From positions 1 through 6,774 of the forward strand of contig JBALVO010000163.1 of the NCBI GenBank assembly GCA_036961445.1: DNA of 6,774 bases. Reading direction: 5' to 3'. Every line of letters begins with the position of its first letter. The first letter of the stretch is position 1. The translations under genes and the position numbers were made by a program. The notes beneath the pieces were generated by a model, which saw only the letters and a list, made by a program, of their open reading frames with translations, was not told the origin of the DNA and made no database searches. This DNA comes from JBALVO01 sp036961445. Lineage in GTDB: Bacteria; Pseudomonadota; Gammaproteobacteria; Pseudomonadales; Halieaceae. Below, one piece after another: positions 5,764-6,774 of the stretch.

Positions 5764-6611
5764 ACGCTAGCCTGCGCCAATGTGCTTTGGCTGTCATCTT
5801 GCAGTGCCCGGATCTGCGTCACTTCCTGCAGTAACACCGGCAGTGGCGGCAGGTTAAAATCCCGCTCCAACAAGGTGGGCAGTGGCCCCAGACGCCGGTA
5901 AGCCGCCGCCAGTAATTCCCACACCGGGTCGATCACATCCGCACCGTGGGTATCCACCTTAAGATCGTCAGCCTCGTCATAGTGCCCCGCAATATGAATA
6001 TACCGCGCGCGCTCCAGAGGAAGTGAGTCCAGGAATGCGATCGGATCATAGCTGTGGTTGATGCTGTTGACGAAAATATTGTTCACGTCCAGCAACAAAT
6101 CGCAGCCTGACTCCTGCAACACGGCCGCGATAAATTCTGATTCGCTCAATTCCGCATGGGGCTGAGCGTAATAGGAGGCATTTTCCAGCGCAATAGGCTG
6201 GCCAATAATGTCCTGCACCTGGCGTACCCGGGAAGCGACATAATGCACTGCCTCCTCGGTAAAGGGGATGGGCAACAGGTCGTAGAGATGTCCTTCGGCG
6301 GCGCAATAAGTAAGATGTTCGCTATACAAAGGGACCTGTATTTCGTCCATCAGGCGTCGCACTGCTTGTACCAGTTCTGTATCGACAGGGTCTGGACCAC
6401 CTATATCCAGCGACAGACCATGTAATACCATGGGGTAACGCTCGGCCAGTTGCCGGAACTGCTTGCCAAAACGACCACCGACGCCTATCCAGTTCTCTGG
6501 CGCCACTTCCATAAAATCTACCGCTCCATGGTCTAGTGACTGCAACGGACCCAACAGGGCCCGCCGCAATCCGAGTCCCGCTCCGCGGAAACCCGGGTCT
6601 TTCGCAGGCAT
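5760..6611 (-). CDS. hvfB: HvfB/BufB family MNIO-type RiPP maturase (DUF692)
   Basis: This is a DUF692 TIM-barrel enzyme of the multinuclear non-heme iron-dependent oxidase group (relatives: MbnB, HvfB, BufB), which uses oxygen to remodel precursor cysteines. The 283 residues match the usual length. Motifs: N-terminal RGAGLGLRR (9-17), DFMEVAPENWIG (32-43), and metal-site regions LHGLSLDIGG (His64), YSEHLTYC (Glu98, His99), ALENASYY (Glu143), LLLDVNNIFVNSINH (Asp175, Asn177, His186), YIHIAGH (His207, His210), VDTHG (Asp220, His222) and LLERDFNLPP (Glu249). All expected acidic, histidine and asparagine ligand regions are present, so it looks active. I chose the ATG at 6611, which overlaps the precursor stop (TAATG), over an in-frame GTG at 6623 inside the precursor gene. 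It sits between precursor and hvfC. The substrate is almost certainly the adjacent cysteine-repeat peptide. The exact product chemistry cannot be read from sequence. Confidence 0.95.
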   Translation of the reverse strand: MPAKDPGFRGAGLGLRRALLGPLQSLDHGAVDFMEVAPENWIGVGGRFGKQFRQLAERYPMVLHGLSLDIGGPDPVDTELVQAVRRLMDEIQVPLYSEHLTYCAAEGHLYDLLPIPFTEEAVHYVASRVRQVQDIIGQPIALENASYYAQPHAELSESEFIAAVLQESGCDLLLDVNNIFVNSINHSYDPIAFLDSLPLERARYIHIAGHYDEADDLKVDTHGADVIDPVWELLAAAYRRLGPLPTLLERDFNLPPLPVLLQEVTQIRALQDDSQSTLAQASV

Positions 6612-6774
6612 TAACCGCCGCACTTACCTTCGCCGCACTTGCCTTCGCCTTTGGCTTTGGCCTTATCGCCACCGCAGCTACCTTCGCCTTCGGCTTTATC
6701 GCCACCGCAGCTACCTTCGCCTTCGGCTTTCTTGTCGCCGCAGCTACCTTCACCTTCGGCTTTCTTGTCGCCGC
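6611..6774 (-). CDS. hvfA: HvfA-like RiPP precursor peptide, C-terminal part only
   Basis: This frame, cut by the right window edge, gives 53 visible residues ending in TAA, directly before hvfB. It is Gly/Lys/Glu/Cys-rich and hydrophilic, built of GDKKAEGEGSC units followed by GEGKCGEGKCGG at the C-terminus. There are five visible cysteines: three in EGSCG and two in EGKCG. The EGKCG motif is the hallmark of HvfA-type precursors, whose cysteines the HvfB-HvfC complex converts to oxazolone/thioamide-type copper ligands; related bufferins carry thiooxazoles. The two bases at the window edge (GC) fit another Cys codon, so at least one more unit probably lies beyond. Any N-terminal signal peptide or leader, expected for exported members, is outside the window. 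The frame is fixed by its stop overlapping the hvfB start and by the conserved motifs; other frames through the repeat are Ala/Lys-rich artefacts. Confidence 0.88.
   Translation of the reverse strand, partial: GDKKAEGEGSCGDKKAEGEGSCGGDKAEGEGSCGGDKAKAKGEGKCGEGKCGG
6620..6772 (-). repeat. Tandem 33-bp repeats encoding the precursor core
   Basis: Read on the minus strand there are three 33-base units (6740-6772, 6707-6739, 6674-6706), then a 39-base unit (6635-6673) with a KAKAKGEGKC variant and a 15-base short unit GEGKC (6620-6634). The first two units differ by a single synonymous base (GGT/GGC), and the third differs mainly in its first codons. This near-identity at silent sites points to recent duplication of the core motif. 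The array probably continues past the window edge. Confidence 0.9.

Noticed and set aside
6322..6753. Minus-strand open frame of 143 codons starting with an Ala/Lys/Pro-rich repeat, histone H1-like in composition
   Set aside because: It is an out-of-frame reading of the HvfA repeat array that continues into the 5' part of hvfB. Its repetitiveness is inherited from the 33-bp repeats, and the tail has no family resemblance.
6614..6772. Short regular repeats that could suggest a CRISPR array
   Set aside because: The units are contiguous with no spacers, keep one coding frame and carry the EGSCG/EGKCG motif, so they are coding repeats.

Overview
The window looks like a chromosomal segment from a gammaproteobacterium, probably a marine or aquatic relative of the Pseudomonas/Cellvibrionales-type lineages. 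The reasons are the protein families, moderate-to-high GC by eye, and a gene order (dusA, tal, rssC, rssB, mlaA/vacJ) that, as I recall it, resembles the Pseudomonas aeruginosa dusA-tal-rssC-rssB-vacJ neighbourhood. Species cannot be fixed from the sequence. There are eight genes, tightly packed; the largest gap is about 147 bases (4072-4218). I see no tRNA, rRNA, CRISPR array or insertion sequence.

Left, plus strand (1-2409): the 3' part of dusA (tRNA dihydrouridine synthase, cut by the window edge), a complete transaldolase (talB-like, every catalytic residue at E. coli numbering), and a small TerB-like helical protein whose start overlaps the talB stop. The TerB-like gene runs tail-to-tail into the next gene with a 4-base overlap.

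Middle, minus strand (2406-4941): mlaA (outer-membrane lipid-asymmetry protein of the Mla system), then rssB (receiver plus PP2C/SpoIIE-type phosphatase), then rssC (STAS anti-sigma-factor antagonist). rssB and rssC are separated by one base and form a partner-switching pair. The RssB receiver carries Glu in place of the phosphorylatable Asp and Arg in place of the conserved Lys, while the phosphatase motifs look intact. MlaA has a signal peptide but no lipobox cysteine.

Right, minus strand (5008-6774): an hvfABC/bufABC-type RiPP cassette. The partial precursor peptide HvfA enters from the right edge and ends in tandem repeats with EGSCG/EGKCG motifs. It is followed by HvfB (DUF692 multinuclear non-heme iron oxidase, MNIO) and HvfC (DUF2063 partner). 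Stop/start overlaps (TAATG and ATGA) couple the three genes. In characterised relatives the HvfB-HvfC complex converts precursor cysteines into copper-binding groups, so copper buffering or sequestration is the best guess here. A good sigma70-like promoter between hvfC and mlaA suggests that mlaA is transcribed separately from the RiPP operon.

The most interesting items are the RiPP cassette with its expanded, K-to-S-substituted repeats, and the phosphomimetic-looking RssB receiver. Both belong to known families; what may be new is in the details.
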